A DNA stretch of 56,513 bases from Microbacterium enclense (lineage in GTDB: Bacteria > Actinomycetota > Actinomycetes > Actinomycetales > Microbacteriaceae), in the NCBI RefSeq assembly GCF_004022425.1, contig NZ_RBZY01000011.1, positions 9,558 through 66,070 on the forward strand, given 5' to 3'. Every line of letters begins with the position of its first letter. Within the stretch, counting starts at the first letter, position 1. The position numbers were made by a program, and so were the translations under genes. Below, one piece after another: positions 17,028-25,505 of the stretch. Under the pieces are notes generated by a model. It had not been told where the DNA came from and did no database searches. It saw only the letters and a program-made list of their open reading frames with translations.

Positions 17028-18350
17028 TCAGTTGACGATCGACTGGATCTGGGTCTTGGCGTCGGAGAGGAGCTGGGCGGTGTCCGCTCCCGGCTCGACG
17101 GCCTTCTGCAGCATCGGCACGAGCACCGAGTCGACGATCTCCTGCCACTCCGGCGTCGCGGGGCGAGGGGCGGAGCCGGGGGCTTCGAGGGTCGTCACCA
17201 GGGCGGCGTAGTTCTCGAATCCAGCGACGTCGGCCTTCGACTCGAACGCGCTCTTGCGGGCGACGAGTCCGAGCGACGTGTCGGCGGCGAGGTCGTTGTG
17301 CTCGTACGCGAACGCGATGAAATCCTTCGCGGCATCCTGCTTCGTTCCGCTCGCGGGCACCGACAGGTACCAGGCGCCGGGCACCCCGGCCACTCCCCCC
17401 GGTCCGCCGATCATCGGGGCGACGCCGATGGCGTCCGCGATCGGCGAGTCCGCCGGGGTCTGGCGGTACGCGTGACCCCAGAAGCGCATCATCGCGAGCT
17501 TGCCTTGGTAGAAGAGGTTCTGCGCTCCCGCCCAGTCGAGCTGAGCTGCACCGGACGGAGCGTACGGCAGCAGGCTGACGTAGAAGTCGAGGGCCGCTTG
17601 ATGCTCCGCGTCGTCGATGGTGACTTCGCCGTTCGCGGGATCAAGGACCATCTGCGCCTCCCCTGCCTGGGACACGGTCGCGAGCCACTCGGTCTCGACC
17701 GCGCCCTTCACATCGGTGCCGTATAGGTCGACGGCTCCGTCGCCGTCGGTGTCGCGCGTGAAGAACTCGGCGACGTCGCGGTACTGCTCCCAGGTGGTGG
17801 GCGCGGCGAGGGGGTAGCCGTACTTCGCCTGGAAGTCGGCCTTGTTCGTCGCGTCTTCGAACAGATCCGTGCGATAGAAGAGGATCTCCGAGTTCGTCCA
17901 CACCGGCATCCCGATGTGCTTCCCGTCGACCTGCGACTCCCCCACGAGACCGTCGAAGAGGTCGCTCTTGACGTCGTCCGTGAACAGGTCGTCGAGGGAG
18001 GCGAGACCCGGAGCGAAGGCCGGGAGCCAGATGGCATCCAGCGCGGCGACGTCGAACGACGGCGTACCGGCCTGGAGTTCGGACTGGATGCGGTCGTACA
18101 GGCCGTCGTAGGGCAGCTCGACGAGCGTGACGTCGGTGCCCTTCTCGTTCTTGTAGAGGTCGGCGATCGGCTGGAGCTCGGCCTTGCCGCCGCCCTCCAC
18201 GACGACGGTGAGGGTGGAATCCTCCTCGGCCGCACCGGTGCCGCCGCCGGCACCGCATCCGGTGAGGACGACAGCCGCGGCCGCCACGACGGCGAGCGGT
18301 CCGATCGCGCGCCGGACGAGTCCGGTCTGCTGTTGCGTGCGAAGCTTCAT
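17028..18350 (-). CDS. extracellular sugar-binding lipoprotein of the fructan importer
   Basis: A 440-residue solute-binding protein. Its signal peptide runs from Lys/Arg-containing residues 2-14 through a hydrophobic core to the lipobox VLTGC, with Cys32 the lipidation site. A short Gly/Ala linker follows. The body matches cluster-1 sugar-binding proteins (TLTVVVEGGGKAELQPIAD at the mature start, MRFWGHAY and GGVAGVPGAWYLSVP later). An AAGGAG ribosome-binding site lies 8 bases before the ATG at 18350. It is the first gene of the minus-strand operon and sits directly under the three operator palindromes. It delivers substrate to the two permeases; ligand identity is inferred from the GH91/GH32 genes. 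Confidence 0.92.
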   Translation of the reverse strand: MKLRTQQQTGLVRRAIGPLAVVAAAAVVLTGCGAGGGTGAAEEDSTLTVVVEGGGKAELQPIADLYKNEKGTDVTLVELPYDGLYDRIQSELQAGTPSFDVAALDAIWLPAFAPGLASLDDLFTDDVKSDLFDGLVGESQVDGKHIGMPVWTNSEILFYRTDLFEDATNKADFQAKYGYPLAAPTTWEQYRDVAEFFTRDTDGDGAVDLYGTDVKGAVETEWLATVSQAGEAQMVLDPANGEVTIDDAEHQAALDFYVSLLPYAPSGAAQLDWAGAQNLFYQGKLAMMRFWGHAYRQTPADSPIADAIGVAPMIGGPGGVAGVPGAWYLSVPASGTKQDAAKDFIAFAYEHNDLAADTSLGLVARKSAFESKADVAGFENYAALVTTLEAPGSAPRPATPEWQEIVDSVLVPMLQKAVEPGADTAQLLSDAKTQIQSIVN

Positions 18351-18400
18351 CACTTCGACTCCTTCGTGAGTGATTCGGGAAAGTGCGGGTGGGAGTCTTC

Positions 18401-18416
18401 GCCAATACGTTTTGGC
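18401..18416. promoter_or_regulatory. fructan operator O1
   Basis: GCCAATACGTTTTGGC is a near-perfect palindrome centred on ACGT, 50 bases upstream of the binding-protein start codon. It shares GCCAA/TTGGC half-sites with O2 and O3. A further TTGGCA half-site follows within 15 bases. Confidence 0.65.
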
Positions 18417-18474
18417 AAATCGTCTTGGCATGACGGTAGCGACCCGCGAGCGCACGCGTCAAGTGCGCGAAGGG

Positions 18475-18489
18475 GCCAAAGAGTTTGGC
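18475..18489. promoter_or_regulatory. fructan operator O2
   Basis: GCCAAAGAGTTTGGC, with perfect 6-bp half-sites around a 3-base centre. It lies about 75 bases upstream of O1, a spacing that would allow looping between bound LacI-family dimers. Confidence 0.65.
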
Positions 18490-18536
18490 GCTTGTCCGCC
18501 TCGCGAGCCCGTCCTACTGTCGACGTGAGAGTGGAT

Positions 18537-18552
18537 GCCAAATCCATTTGGC
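18537..18552. promoter_or_regulatory. fructan operator O3
   Basis: GCCAAATCCATTTGGC, with perfect 7-bp half-sites. It is the most symmetrical of the three and the farthest from the regulated gene, near the end of the VanZ gene region. Confidence 0.65.
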
Positions 18553-18671
18553 GCAAAGGGTAAGCGCGGCGACGTTCGACTTTCGGCCGACGCCCTCACG
18601 TCGCGCCGCTCGCCGGACCGGCTCGCGCTCACACCCGCGTCAGCGCGGAGAAGCGGCGTCGACGGTCGGGC

Positions 18672-19721
18672 TCACCAGCCCTCGCGGTCGTCGACCAGGC
18701 GGCGGCGGCCGATCCAGCCGGTGAGGCCGCGGCCGTCCTTCCACGTGAAGAGCAGCACGATCGTCGCGACAACCAGCACCACCGACAGCAGCGACCAGGG
18801 CGGCGCAACGTTCGAGAGCACCGAGTACGCGCCCGCGCCCGTGAGGAATCGCAGCGTCCGTGCGAGCCAGGTCGGCAGCGCGCCGTTCGTGTACCGCACC
18901 CGGGTCGCGAGGTCGCCGATCGAGCGGCCGGTGCCGAGGATCACCGCGAGCCACACCCCGGCCCCGACGCCCGTCCCTACCGCCGAGGCGAGGGCGCCCG
19001 TCCGACCGGGGTCGTCGAAGAGGAGGATCAACACCGCCTGCAGTGCCACCGCGACGCCGGAGCTCAGCAGGCCGATGCCGAGCACGTCGCACAGGATGCC
19101 GAGCACCCGTCGCCCGCGCGTGACGGGACGGGGGATCTCGGCATCCGGAGACTTCGCCGCTCCCCGGTGCTTCCTCGGCACGACGAAGGCGACGAGCGAG
19201 CCGAGGAGCGCACCCGCGGTGTTGGTGATGAGGTCGTCGACATCGAACACGCGGTACGCGCACGGGAAGACGCCCCATACGCCCGTCAGCTGCGTCGTCT
19301 CGATGATCCCGCTGATCGCGAGTCCGACGAGACCGGCGACCAGGATGCCACGACCTCCGAGCACCCGCAGGAAGAAGCCGAGCGGCACGAAGAGCAAGAC
19401 GTTCAGCGCCACCTGGAGGACGGCGGGATCGGTGAGGTAGCGGCCGGACACCGCGACGGCCGCGCGGATCTCGTCGACGAACTCGAACGGGCGGAGGTTC
19501 CGGCCCGCGCACCGGTAATCGTCGGTGTCGGGGAGGGGGACGAGCGTGTACGTCCAGATGGCCCAGAAGTACACCGCCGCCCCCGCCCACAGGATGGAAC
19601 GACCGAAGGACAGACCTCCGCGTCGGCGATAGCTGAGCGCGACGAACGGCACGAACGCCAGGACGGCGACGACGCCGCCGAGGAGCACGGCGAGCAGGCC
19701 GGAACCGAAGATGTTGTGCAC
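18672..19721 (-). CDS. VanZ-domain membrane protein with RDD-like C-terminal half
   Basis: A 349-residue integral membrane protein. The first half carries the VanZ pattern: helices at residues 8-28 and 42-60, LNVLLFVPLGFFLR near 126, and an acidic-aromatic VFDVDDLITNTAGALLG near 180. After a charged linker (RKHRGAAKSPDAEIPRPVTRGRR is positively charged) come three more helices that resemble an RDD domain. The GTG at 19721 is the start nearest the first helix. It is divergent from the KimA-like gene, 132 bases apart. VanZ proteins are linked to teicoplanin resistance, but most homologues have no tested role; function is unknown here. Confidence 0.82.
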   Translation of the reverse strand: MHNIFGSGLLAVLLGGVVAVLAFVPFVALSYRRRGGLSFGRSILWAGAAVYFWAIWTYTLVPLPDTDDYRCAGRNLRPFEFVDEIRAAVAVSGRYLTDPAVLQVALNVLLFVPLGFFLRVLGGRGILVAGLVGLAISGIIETTQLTGVWGVFPCAYRVFDVDDLITNTAGALLGSLVAFVVPRKHRGAAKSPDAEIPRPVTRGRRVLGILCDVLGIGLLSSGVAVALQAVLILLFDDPGRTGALASAVGTGVGAGVWLAVILGTGRSIGDLATRVRYTNGALPTWLARTLRFLTGAGAYSVLSNVAPPWSLLSVVLVVATIVLLFTWKDGRGLTGWIGRRRLVDDREGW

Positions 19722-19853
19722 CCCGAGAGCCTAGGGAACAGTAGGCGGGGTCACGGTGTTCTCGTCGGTGCGCCCACCCCGGGATCTCGCCGACGAGCGA
19801 CCACCCGGTGAACGGCCCGTGCGTCAGATTGCGCATGGACGACAGGGGGCGTA

Positions 19854-21941
19854 ATGTCGCGCGCCGTGACTGACGAAAGTCGCGAGCCCGGCGAACAGAC
19901 GCCGATGGCCAAGCGCATCCTGATCGGCGAGCCCCTCACGTCGGAAAAGCTCGACGAGCAGCTCCTCCCCAAGAAGATGGCGCTCCCCATCTTCGCCTCC
20001 GACGCCCTCTCCTCCGTGGCCTACGCCCCGCAGGAGTTGCTGATGATCCTGCTCATCGGTGGAACGGCTCTGCTGACGCTCAGCCCCTGGGTCGCCGTGG
20101 CGGTCGTGGTTCTGCTGATCGTGGTGGTGCTGAGCTACCGGCAGCTCATCAAGGCGTACCCGTCGGGCGGTGGCGACTACGAGGTCGCGAGCAAGAACCT
20201 CGGCGAAGTGCCCGGTGTCGTGGTCGCCGCGGCGCTCCTGGTCGATTACGTCCTCACCGTCGCCGTGTCCGTGGCATCCGGTGTGGACAACATCATCTCG
20301 GCGCTCCCCGACCTGAACCCGTTCCGCGTCGAGATCGCCGTCGGATTCGTCATCCTGATCGTCATTGTCAACCTCCGCGGTGTGCGCGAGGCGTCGTCGG
20401 TCTTCGCGATCCCCACGTACCTGTTCATCGGGTCGGTCGGCCTCATGATCGCCGTGGGCCTCGGCCGTGCGCTGTTCGGAGATGTGCCCCTGGCATCCAG
20501 TGCGGAGTACGACGTCCAGGCCGAGTCGCTCACGCAAGCCGCCATGATCCTGCTCGTCCTCCGCGCGTTCTCGAGCGGGTGCTCTGCCCTCACCGGCGTC
20601 GAGGCCGTCTCCAACGGTGTGCCGGCGTTCCGGAAGCCGAAGATCCGCAACGCTCAGACCACGCTCACCCTCATGGGCGGCATCGCCATCGTGCTGTTCG
20701 TCGGGCTCACCGCGCTCGCCCTCCTGTACCAGGTGCACTACGCCGAGAATCCCTGTCACCTCATCGGCTTCGACTGCTCGACCCCGCAGCCGAGCCTCAT
20801 GGCGCAGGTGGCGGCCGCGACCTTCGGCATGGGCAGCATCCCGTTCTTCGTCATCCAGGCCGCGACCGCGTGCGTGCTGCTGCTCGCGGCCAACACCGCC
20901 TTCAACGGCTTCCCTCTCCTCGGCGCAGTGCTCGCCCGCGACGGCTACGCCCCCAAGGCGCTGAACACGCGCGGCGACCGCCTGGTGTACTCGAACGGCA
21001 TGGTCATCCTCGGCATCATCGCCATCGGCGTGCTGATCGTCTACCAGGCGAACCTCACGACGCTGATCCAGCTGTACATCATCGGCGTGTTCGTGTCGTT
21101 CTCGCTCGGTCAGATCGGAATGGTCAAGCACTGGCGGCGCGCCCTGGCGGGGCTGCGCTCGCTGCCTCCTGAGGCTGCGCACCAGCAGAGCGCCCGGTAC
21201 GAACACCGCTCGGCGGTCACGGGCCTCTGGATCAACTCCCTCGGCGCCTCGCTCACGGTGCTGGTGCTGGTCATCGTCACCATCACGAAGTTCACCCACG
21301 GCGCGTGGCTGGTGTTCATCGCGATCCCGATCATGGCGACGCTCATGCTCGGCGTGAACCGCTACTACCGCGACGTCGAGCACGAGATCCGCATGGACGA
21401 CACGGTGCACTTCGGCTCGTCCGGCGATGTCGCGATCATCCTGGTGAACCGGCTGCAGAAGCCGGTGATGAAGGCCATCGACTACGCCCTCGCGGCCAAG
21501 CACGACAAGACGCTCGCGGTGCACGTCGCGATCTCGGAAGAGGATGCGACGCGCCTGCAGAAGGAGTGGGCCGCGCACGACATGCCCATCCCGCTCGTCA
21601 TCATCGAGTCGCCGTACCGCACGTACACCTCGCCGGTCACGACGTTCATCAAGACGTACCGCGAGAAGCACGGCTCGGCGGTGGTGACGGTGTACCTGCC
21701 GCAGTTCATCGTGGGGCACTGGTGGGAATCGATCCTGCACAACCGCCGCTCGCGCCGCCTCGCCCAGCAGCTCATGCTGGTGCACGGCGTCTCGATCACC
21801 CTGGTGCCGTGGCTGCTCGACTCGTCCGAGCTCATCTACGGACGCCGCTCGCGCCCGCTCCCGGGTCAGCAACGCGGTGGCCAACCGGTGGCCGAGGTGC
21901 CCGCCCACCGGGGCAAGGGGCCGCACGACGCGGCATCCTGA
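19854..21941 (+). CDS. kimA: KimA-like APC-family potassium permease
   Basis: A 695-residue permease that closely resembles the B. subtilis K+/H+ symporter KimA. The start RILIGEPLTSEKLDEQ and FASDALSSVAYAPQELL, then SYRQLIKAYPSGGGDYEVA, AFSSGCSALTGVEAVSNGVPAF and NTAFNGFPLL, follow that family. About 12 helices are followed by a cytoplasmic domain from near residue 510 with the universal-stress-like fold that binds cyclic di-AMP in KimA. A Pro/Gly/Arg-rich tail of about 30 residues is extra. A GGGGG stretch precedes the ATG; a GTG 12 bases later is an alternative start. The kdp operon lies 4 kb downstream, strengthening the potassium assignment. I see no ydaO riboswitch in the 132-bp leader. 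Confidence 0.82.
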   Translation: MSRAVTDESREPGEQTPMAKRILIGEPLTSEKLDEQLLPKKMALPIFASDALSSVAYAPQELLMILLIGGTALLTLSPWVAVAVVVLLIVVVLSYRQLIKAYPSGGGDYEVASKNLGEVPGVVVAAALLVDYVLTVAVSVASGVDNIISALPDLNPFRVEIAVGFVILIVIVNLRGVREASSVFAIPTYLFIGSVGLMIAVGLGRALFGDVPLASSAEYDVQAESLTQAAMILLVLRAFSSGCSALTGVEAVSNGVPAFRKPKIRNAQTTLTLMGGIAIVLFVGLTALALLYQVHYAENPCHLIGFDCSTPQPSLMAQVAAATFGMGSIPFFVIQAATACVLLLAANTAFNGFPLLGAVLARDGYAPKALNTRGDRLVYSNGMVILGIIAIGVLIVYQANLTTLIQLYIIGVFVSFSLGQIGMVKHWRRALAGLRSLPPEAAHQQSARYEHRSAVTGLWINSLGASLTVLVLVIVTITKFTHGAWLVFIAIPIMATLMLGVNRYYRDVEHEIRMDDTVHFGSSGDVAIILVNRLQKPVMKAIDYALAAKHDKTLAVHVAISEEDATRLQKEWAAHDMPIPLVIIESPYRTYTSPVTTFIKTYREKHGSAVVTVYLPQFIVGHWWESILHNRRSRRLAQQLMLVHGVSITLVPWLLDSSELIYGRRSRPLPGQQRGGQPVAEVPAHRGKGPHDAAS

Positions 21942-22100
21942 GTCCGGGTCGGGGCGCGTCGAGCGCGAGACCGCATCGGACCGACAAGACCGCGGCATGC
22001 TGCGGTGGGTTCGTCACGCGCGTGCAGTCTCGGCACCCCTCGTGCCCGCCGTGCCGATGGAACCTTGCCGGGCGCGAAGCCATGCGACAGGGTGGATGCC

Positions 22101-22466
22101 ATGCCGATCCTCGCCGTGCTCACCCTCGCCGTCATGGTGGTCGCGTTGATCGACGCCATCACCCGCCGCGAAGACCAGGTCAAACACCTGCCGAAGTTCG
22201 CGTGGGTGTTCTTCATCGTGCTGCTGCCGCTGGTCGGATCGATCCTGTGGTTCGCGATCGGCCGCGAGTGGGAGCGGCGCGGAGAGCCGATGTCGTTCGG
22301 CGACCCGCGGCGCTGGCAAAGGGATGCCGAGCCCGCCCCGGTGCCGCGCGCCTTCGACGCACGGACGACCGAGCAGCAGATCGCCGACCTCGAGCGCGAG
22401 GTGTATCTCGCCGACCTCGAGGAGCAGGTGCGCCGCCGCCGCGCCGAGGGCGACGCGCCCGCCTGA
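22101..22466 (+). CDS. small membrane protein with PLD nuclease N-terminal domain
   Basis: A 121-residue protein with two helices: residues 1-19 (MPILAVLTLAVMVVALIDA) and about 32-52 (FAWVFFIVLLPLVGSILWF), separated by a charged turn RREDQVKHLPK. This is the pattern of the PLDc_N domain found in front of cardiolipin synthases and, as here, alone in actinobacteria. The cytoplasmic tail is charged and ends in a coiled-coil-like stretch (TEQQIADLEREVYLADLEEQ). An in-frame GTG 9 bases upstream is an alternative start. It is monocistronic, between kimA and the convergent arfB. Function unknown. Confidence 0.8.
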   Translation: MPILAVLTLAVMVVALIDAITRREDQVKHLPKFAWVFFIVLLPLVGSILWFAIGREWERRGEPMSFGDPRRWQRDAEPAPVPRAFDARTTEQQIADLEREVYLADLEEQVRRRRAEGDAPA

Positions 22467-22492
22467 GGCCGCGGCATCTCAATCGCTCGACC

Positions 22493-22930
22493 TCAATCGG
22501 TGGGGCGCCGACGCATCCTCTTCACGTCGGTGCGGCGCTGCTTGGCCTGCAGGCGACGCTCCTGAGAACCCCGGGTCGGCCGAGTCGCCCGACGCGGGGG
22601 CGCGGGTGCGCGCACGGCCTCGGCCACGAGCGCGGCGAGTCGAGCGCGCGCGGCGTCGCGGTTACGCAGCTGCGCACGATGCTCCGACGCCGCGATCGCC
22701 AGCACCCCGCCGACCAGGCGATCACCCAGTCGCTCGAGAAGACGCTCGCGCTGCACGCGTGACAGCACCGCGGAGCCTGCGGCATCCCACATCAGCTCCA
22801 CACGGGAGTCAGTGGTGTTCACGCCCTGTCCGCCCGGTCCCGACGAACGCGAGAATCGCCACGACAGCTCCGACGCCGGAATCACGAGTCCCGCGCTGAC
22901 GCGCACGTCGGGTCCGTCGGCAGAGGGCAT
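22493..22930 (-). CDS. arfB: alternative ribosome-rescue factor ArfB (peptidyl-tRNA hydrolase)
   Basis: A 145-residue protein with the class I release factor motif GGQ in SSGPGGQGVNTTDSR near residue 32, the catalytic loop that releases peptides from stalled ribosomes. The C-terminal 40 residues are very basic (RRATRPTRGSQERRLQ... KRMRRRP), as needed to probe the empty mRNA channel. It lacks the stop-codon recognition domains of true release factors. The ATG at 22930 was chosen because the upstream extension runs into palindrome A5. Its neighbours have no functional link to it. Confidence 0.93.
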   Translation of the reverse strand: MPSADGPDVRVSAGLVIPASELSWRFSRSSGPGGQGVNTTDSRVELMWDAAGSAVLSRVQRERLLERLGDRLVGGVLAIAASEHRAQLRNRDAARARLAALVAEAVRAPAPPRRATRPTRGSQERRLQAKQRRTDVKRMRRRPTD

Positions 22931-22981
22931 GGCTCCATCATGCGCGGTCGCGGCATCCGGTCGCCCCGTCCGTACCCGTTG

Positions 22982-23033
22982 AGTGTCCAAGACACGCCGA
23001 CGCCGGGCGGGGTGAACCGCGTGTCTTGGACAC
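22982..23033. repeat. palindrome copy A5
   Basis: AGTGTCCAAGACACGC and GCGTGTCTTGGACAC flank a G-rich centre. It lies between arfB and the ABC-2 permease gene, which run in the same direction, so it is in the leader region of arfB and behind the permease stop. Confidence 0.9.
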
Positions 23034-23092
23034 CGAACCGGGGTCAGGGCACCGCTCGCCCCAGCGCAACGGCGGGCGGACCGAGACCGGGC

Positions 23093-23854
23093 TCAGCGCG
23101 CGGAGCGCCGGAACAGAGCCACCGCGACCACCCACGCGACCGCGAGGATGCCGGCGCACCACGCCAGAGCGATCCACACGCTCGCGCCGACGGGCTGCTG
23201 CGTGAGCAGAGCGCGGATGGCATCCACGAGCGAGGTCACGGGCTGGTTCTCGGCGAACCAGCGCACGGGCCCCGGCATGGTGTCGGTGGGCGCGAACGCC
23301 GAGCTCACGAACGGCAGGAAGATCAGCGGGTAGCTGAACGCGCTGGCGCCGTCGATGGTCTTCGCCGCGAGTCCGGCGATCACCGCCACCCACGTGAGGG
23401 CGAGCGTGTACGCCATCAGGATGCCGACCACCCCCAGCCACGCACCGACCGAGGCGCCCGACCGGAAGCCGACGAGCAGCGCCACGCCGATCACCACTGC
23501 GAGCGACACCGCGTTCGCCAGCAGCGACGTCAGGACGTGTCCCCACAGGACGCCGGCCGGCGCGATCGGCATCGACCGCAGCCGGTCGACGATCCCGCCG
23601 CGCACATCGAGGAAGACGCGGTACGCGGCGTACGCGATTCCGGATGCCACGGTGATCAGCAGGATGCCGGGCAGCAGGAAGTCCACGTACGCGGTGCCGC
23701 CGGTGTCGACCGCGCCGCCCAGGACGAAGACGAACAGCAGCATGATCGCGACCGGCATGATCGCGGTCGTCACGATCGTGTCGGGGCTTCGGAGGATGTG
23801 CCGGAGCGAACGTCCGGTGAGGACGACGGTGTCGGACAGGGCGTACGCGGTCAT
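23093..23854 (-). CDS. ABC-2 type export permease (DrrB-like)
   Basis: A 253-residue integral membrane protein with about six helices, for example TAIMPVAIMLLFVFVLGGAV near residue 35 and LILPFVSSAFAPTDTMPGPV-like loop around 165. It matches daunorubicin-resistance type ABC-2 permeases (RSLRHILRSPDTIVTT at the N-terminus, VRWFAENQPVTSLVDAIR near 190). Its ATG overlaps the stop of the ATPase gene by 4 bases. It acts with that ATPase as an exporter of unknown substrate, perhaps a lipid-like or toxic compound. Control by the PadR-type protein encoded two genes upstream is likely. Confidence 0.9.
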   Translation of the reverse strand: MTAYALSDTVVLTGRSLRHILRSPDTIVTTAIMPVAIMLLFVFVLGGAVDTGGTAYVDFLLPGILLITVASGIAYAAYRVFLDVRGGIVDRLRSMPIAPAGVLWGHVLTSLLANAVSLAVVIGVALLVGFRSGASVGAWLGVVGILMAYTLALTWVAVIAGLAAKTIDGASAFSYPLIFLPFVSSAFAPTDTMPGPVRWFAENQPVTSLVDAIRALLTQQPVGASVWIALAWCAGILAVAWVVAVALFRRSAR

Positions 23855-24639
23855 GATTCCTCCGTGGCGAGCGGGCCGGCGGAGCCGACGATGGCGAGGA
23901 AGATCTCCTCGAGGGTGGGCTGCTTCTCGACGTACTCCACTGTCGTCGGCGGGAACTGCGCGCGGAGTTCCGCGAGCGTCCCCTCGGCGATGATGCGGCC
24001 GCCGTGCAGGATCGCGATGCGGTCCGCGAGGTGCTCCGCCTCATCGAGGTACTGCGTCGTGAGCAGCACCGTCGTGCCCGACGCGGCCAGCGAGCGCACG
24101 GCACCCCACACCTCCAGGCGGGCCTGCGGATCGAGCCCGGTCGTCGGCTCGTCGAGGAAGACCACCGCCGGGTCGCCCACGAGGCTCATCGCGATGTCAA
24201 GACGCCGGCGCATGCCGCCGGAATACGTGGATGCCGCTCGGCGCGCGGCATCCGTCAGCGAAAAGCGCTCGAGCAGCGCGTCGGCCACCCGGCCGGGGTC
24301 CGGAAGATGACGCAGACGGGCGACGAGCGTGAGGTTCTCGCGTCCGGTGAGGACCTCGTCAACGGCGGCGAACTGCCCCGTGAGGCTGATGGAGCCGCGC
24401 ACGCGGGCGGCCTGGGTCGCGACGTCGGCTCCGTGGACGACCGCCGTCCCGCCGTCGGCGCGGAGCAGGGTCGACAGGATGCGGACGGCCGTCGTCTTCC
24501 CGGCGCCGTTGGAGCCGAGGAGCGCGACGATCGTGCCGCGTTCGACGTCGAGGTCGACGCCGTCGAGGACGCGGACGTCGCCGTAGGACTTGGTGAGGCC
24601 CCGCACGCGGATGGCGGGACCGGTATCGGTGATGGGCAT
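23851..24639 (-). CDS. ABC exporter ATPase (DrrA-like)
   Basis: A 262-residue ATPase with Walker A GSNGAGKTT near residue 40, signature YSGGMRRRLDIAMSLVG near 138, Walker B VVFLDEPTTGLDP near 162 and a switch His after TVLLTTQYLDEAEHLADR. It belongs to the daunorubicin-resistance DrrA group, which pairs with a single ABC-2 permease. The ATG at 24639 was chosen because it lies 7 residues before the conserved AIRVRGLTKSYGDVRVLDG start. It lies between the DUF1048 gene (about 90 bases upstream) and the permease gene (4-base overlap). Confidence 0.92.
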   Translation of the reverse strand: MPITDTGPAIRVRGLTKSYGDVRVLDGVDLDVERGTIVALLGSNGAGKTTAVRILSTLLRADGGTAVVHGADVATQAARVRGSISLTGQFAAVDEVLTGRENLTLVARLRHLPDPGRVADALLERFSLTDAARRAASTYSGGMRRRLDIAMSLVGDPAVVFLDEPTTGLDPQARLEVWGAVRSLAASGTTVLLTTQYLDEAEHLADRIAILHGGRIIAEGTLAELRAQFPPTTVEYVEKQPTLEEIFLAIVGSAGPLATEES

Positions 24640-24730
24640 GGTGTTCCTCTCGTCGTGTTCCGGCCGGAGGGCGCACGAGGCCATCGCCTCCGGCCAGCCG
24701 GTTCCGGAGGACGCGTGCGGGAGAGGGCGA

Positions 24731-25090
24731 TCAGCCCTGCGACTGCGCCGCCTCGTCGATCGCGCGGGAGAGGCGTGCACGCTCCCGCCCGATCCAGCTG
24801 CCGTCGCCGTAGTTCGCCATGAACTCCTCGGCGAACACGGACGGTTCGGCGCCGGTCAGGTCACGGATGGGCGTCTGGGCCGCGGCGGCCTGCTCGAGCA
24901 GGTCGGCGAGGTCGGTCACCATGCGGATCAGCGCGTCGCTGTCCTCCGTCGGCCCGAGGTTGAGCACGTAGCGTTCGAGCGCGCGGCCCGCTTGCCGATA
25001 GGGGGCGGGGAGGGCGTCGAGGCGGCGCCGGTACTCCCGCCACTGCTTCTTGGCGCCCAGGTCGCCGATGATCTTCTCGCACCAGGCCAT
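24731..25090 (-). CDS. DUF1048-domain protein
   Basis: A 119-residue soluble, helical protein of the DUF1048 family. The start WCEKIIGDLGAKKQWREYRRR and the middle LNLGPTEDSDALIRMVTDLADLLEQAA fit. The C-terminal segment EFMANYGDGSWIGRERARL is also typical. It begins 1 base after the PadR gene ends and lies upstream of the ABC exporter pair. This PadR-DUF1048-ABC order recurs in Firmicutes and Actinobacteria; the biochemical role of DUF1048 is unknown, perhaps an auxiliary factor for the exporter or regulator. Confidence 0.85.
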   Translation of the reverse strand: MAWCEKIIGDLGAKKQWREYRRRLDALPAPYRQAGRALERYVLNLGPTEDSDALIRMVTDLADLLEQAAAAQTPIRDLTGAEPSVFAEEFMANYGDGSWIGRERARLSRAIDEAAQSQG

Positions 25091-25091
25091 G

Positions 25092-25421
25092 TCAGTTCCC
25101 TTCGTCGCGGAGCTGCTCGAGCCGATCGGCGAGCAGACCCCAGGTGGTCCAGAATTCGGCGAGCTGCTCTCGCCCCGTGTCGTTGAGGGTGAAGACCTTG
25201 CGCGGCGGCCCCTTCTCGGATGCCACCTTCTCGACGTCGACGAGATCCCGCTGCTCGATGCGGACGAGGATCGCGTAGACCGTGCCCTCGGCGAGGTCGG
25301 TGAACCCCCGCTCGCGGAGGTCGGCGGTGATCTCGTACCCGTACGCCGGGCGCCGCGCGAGGACAGCCAGGACGACGCCCTCGAGCACCCCCTTGAGCAT
25401 CTCGGTGTCGTGTCTCCCCAT
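25092..25421 (-). CDS. PadR-family transcriptional regulator
   Basis: A 109-residue winged-helix regulator. The conserved MLKGVLEGVVLAVLARRPAYGYEI (residues 8-31), GTVYAILVRIEQRDLV and the wing RKVFTLNDTGREQL are all visible. Members sense lipophilic drugs or phenolics and repress export genes. It heads the minus-strand operon PadR-DUF1048-ATPase-permease. The AT-richer stretch 25436-25490 directly upstream, with the palindrome GTACCGGTAC, probably holds promoter and operator. The ATG at 25421 gives the family length. Confidence 0.9.
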   Translation of the reverse strand: MGRHDTEMLKGVLEGVVLAVLARRPAYGYEITADLRERGFTDLAEGTVYAILVRIEQRDLVDVEKVASEKGPPRKVFTLNDTGREQLAEFWTTWGLLADRLEQLRDEGN

Positions 25422-25435
25422 GCGGTACTCCTCAA

Positions 25436-25490
25436 CGTTGACTACTGCTACAAAGTAACACTGAGTACCGGTACCTAGCAAGGGTGAGTA
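25436..25490 (-). promoter_or_regulatory. probable padR promoter/operator region
   Basis: A locally AT-richer stretch between the PadR start and palindrome A6, containing the perfect 10-bp palindrome GTACCGGTAC at 25466-25475 and a direct ACTG repeat on both sides. PadR genes are usually autoregulated, so this is a candidate operator. I could not define -35/-10 boxes. Confidence 0.4.
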
Positions 25491-25505
25491 GCTGCGCGGT
25501 AGTCG

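Larger units (their letters stand above)
18351..18671. other. 321-bp regulatory gap upstream of the fructan operon
   Basis: No gene is supported here. The part near 18350 holds the ribosome-binding site and operators O1-O3. The remaining 120 bases up to the VanZ gene stop codon are GC-rich without clear structure. I could not place the -35 and -10 boxes with confidence. Confidence 0.6.

Noticed and set aside
19722..19853. A cyclic di-AMP (ydaO) riboswitch before the KimA-like gene
   Set aside because: The gap is only 132 bases and I could not find the conserved blocks of the motif.
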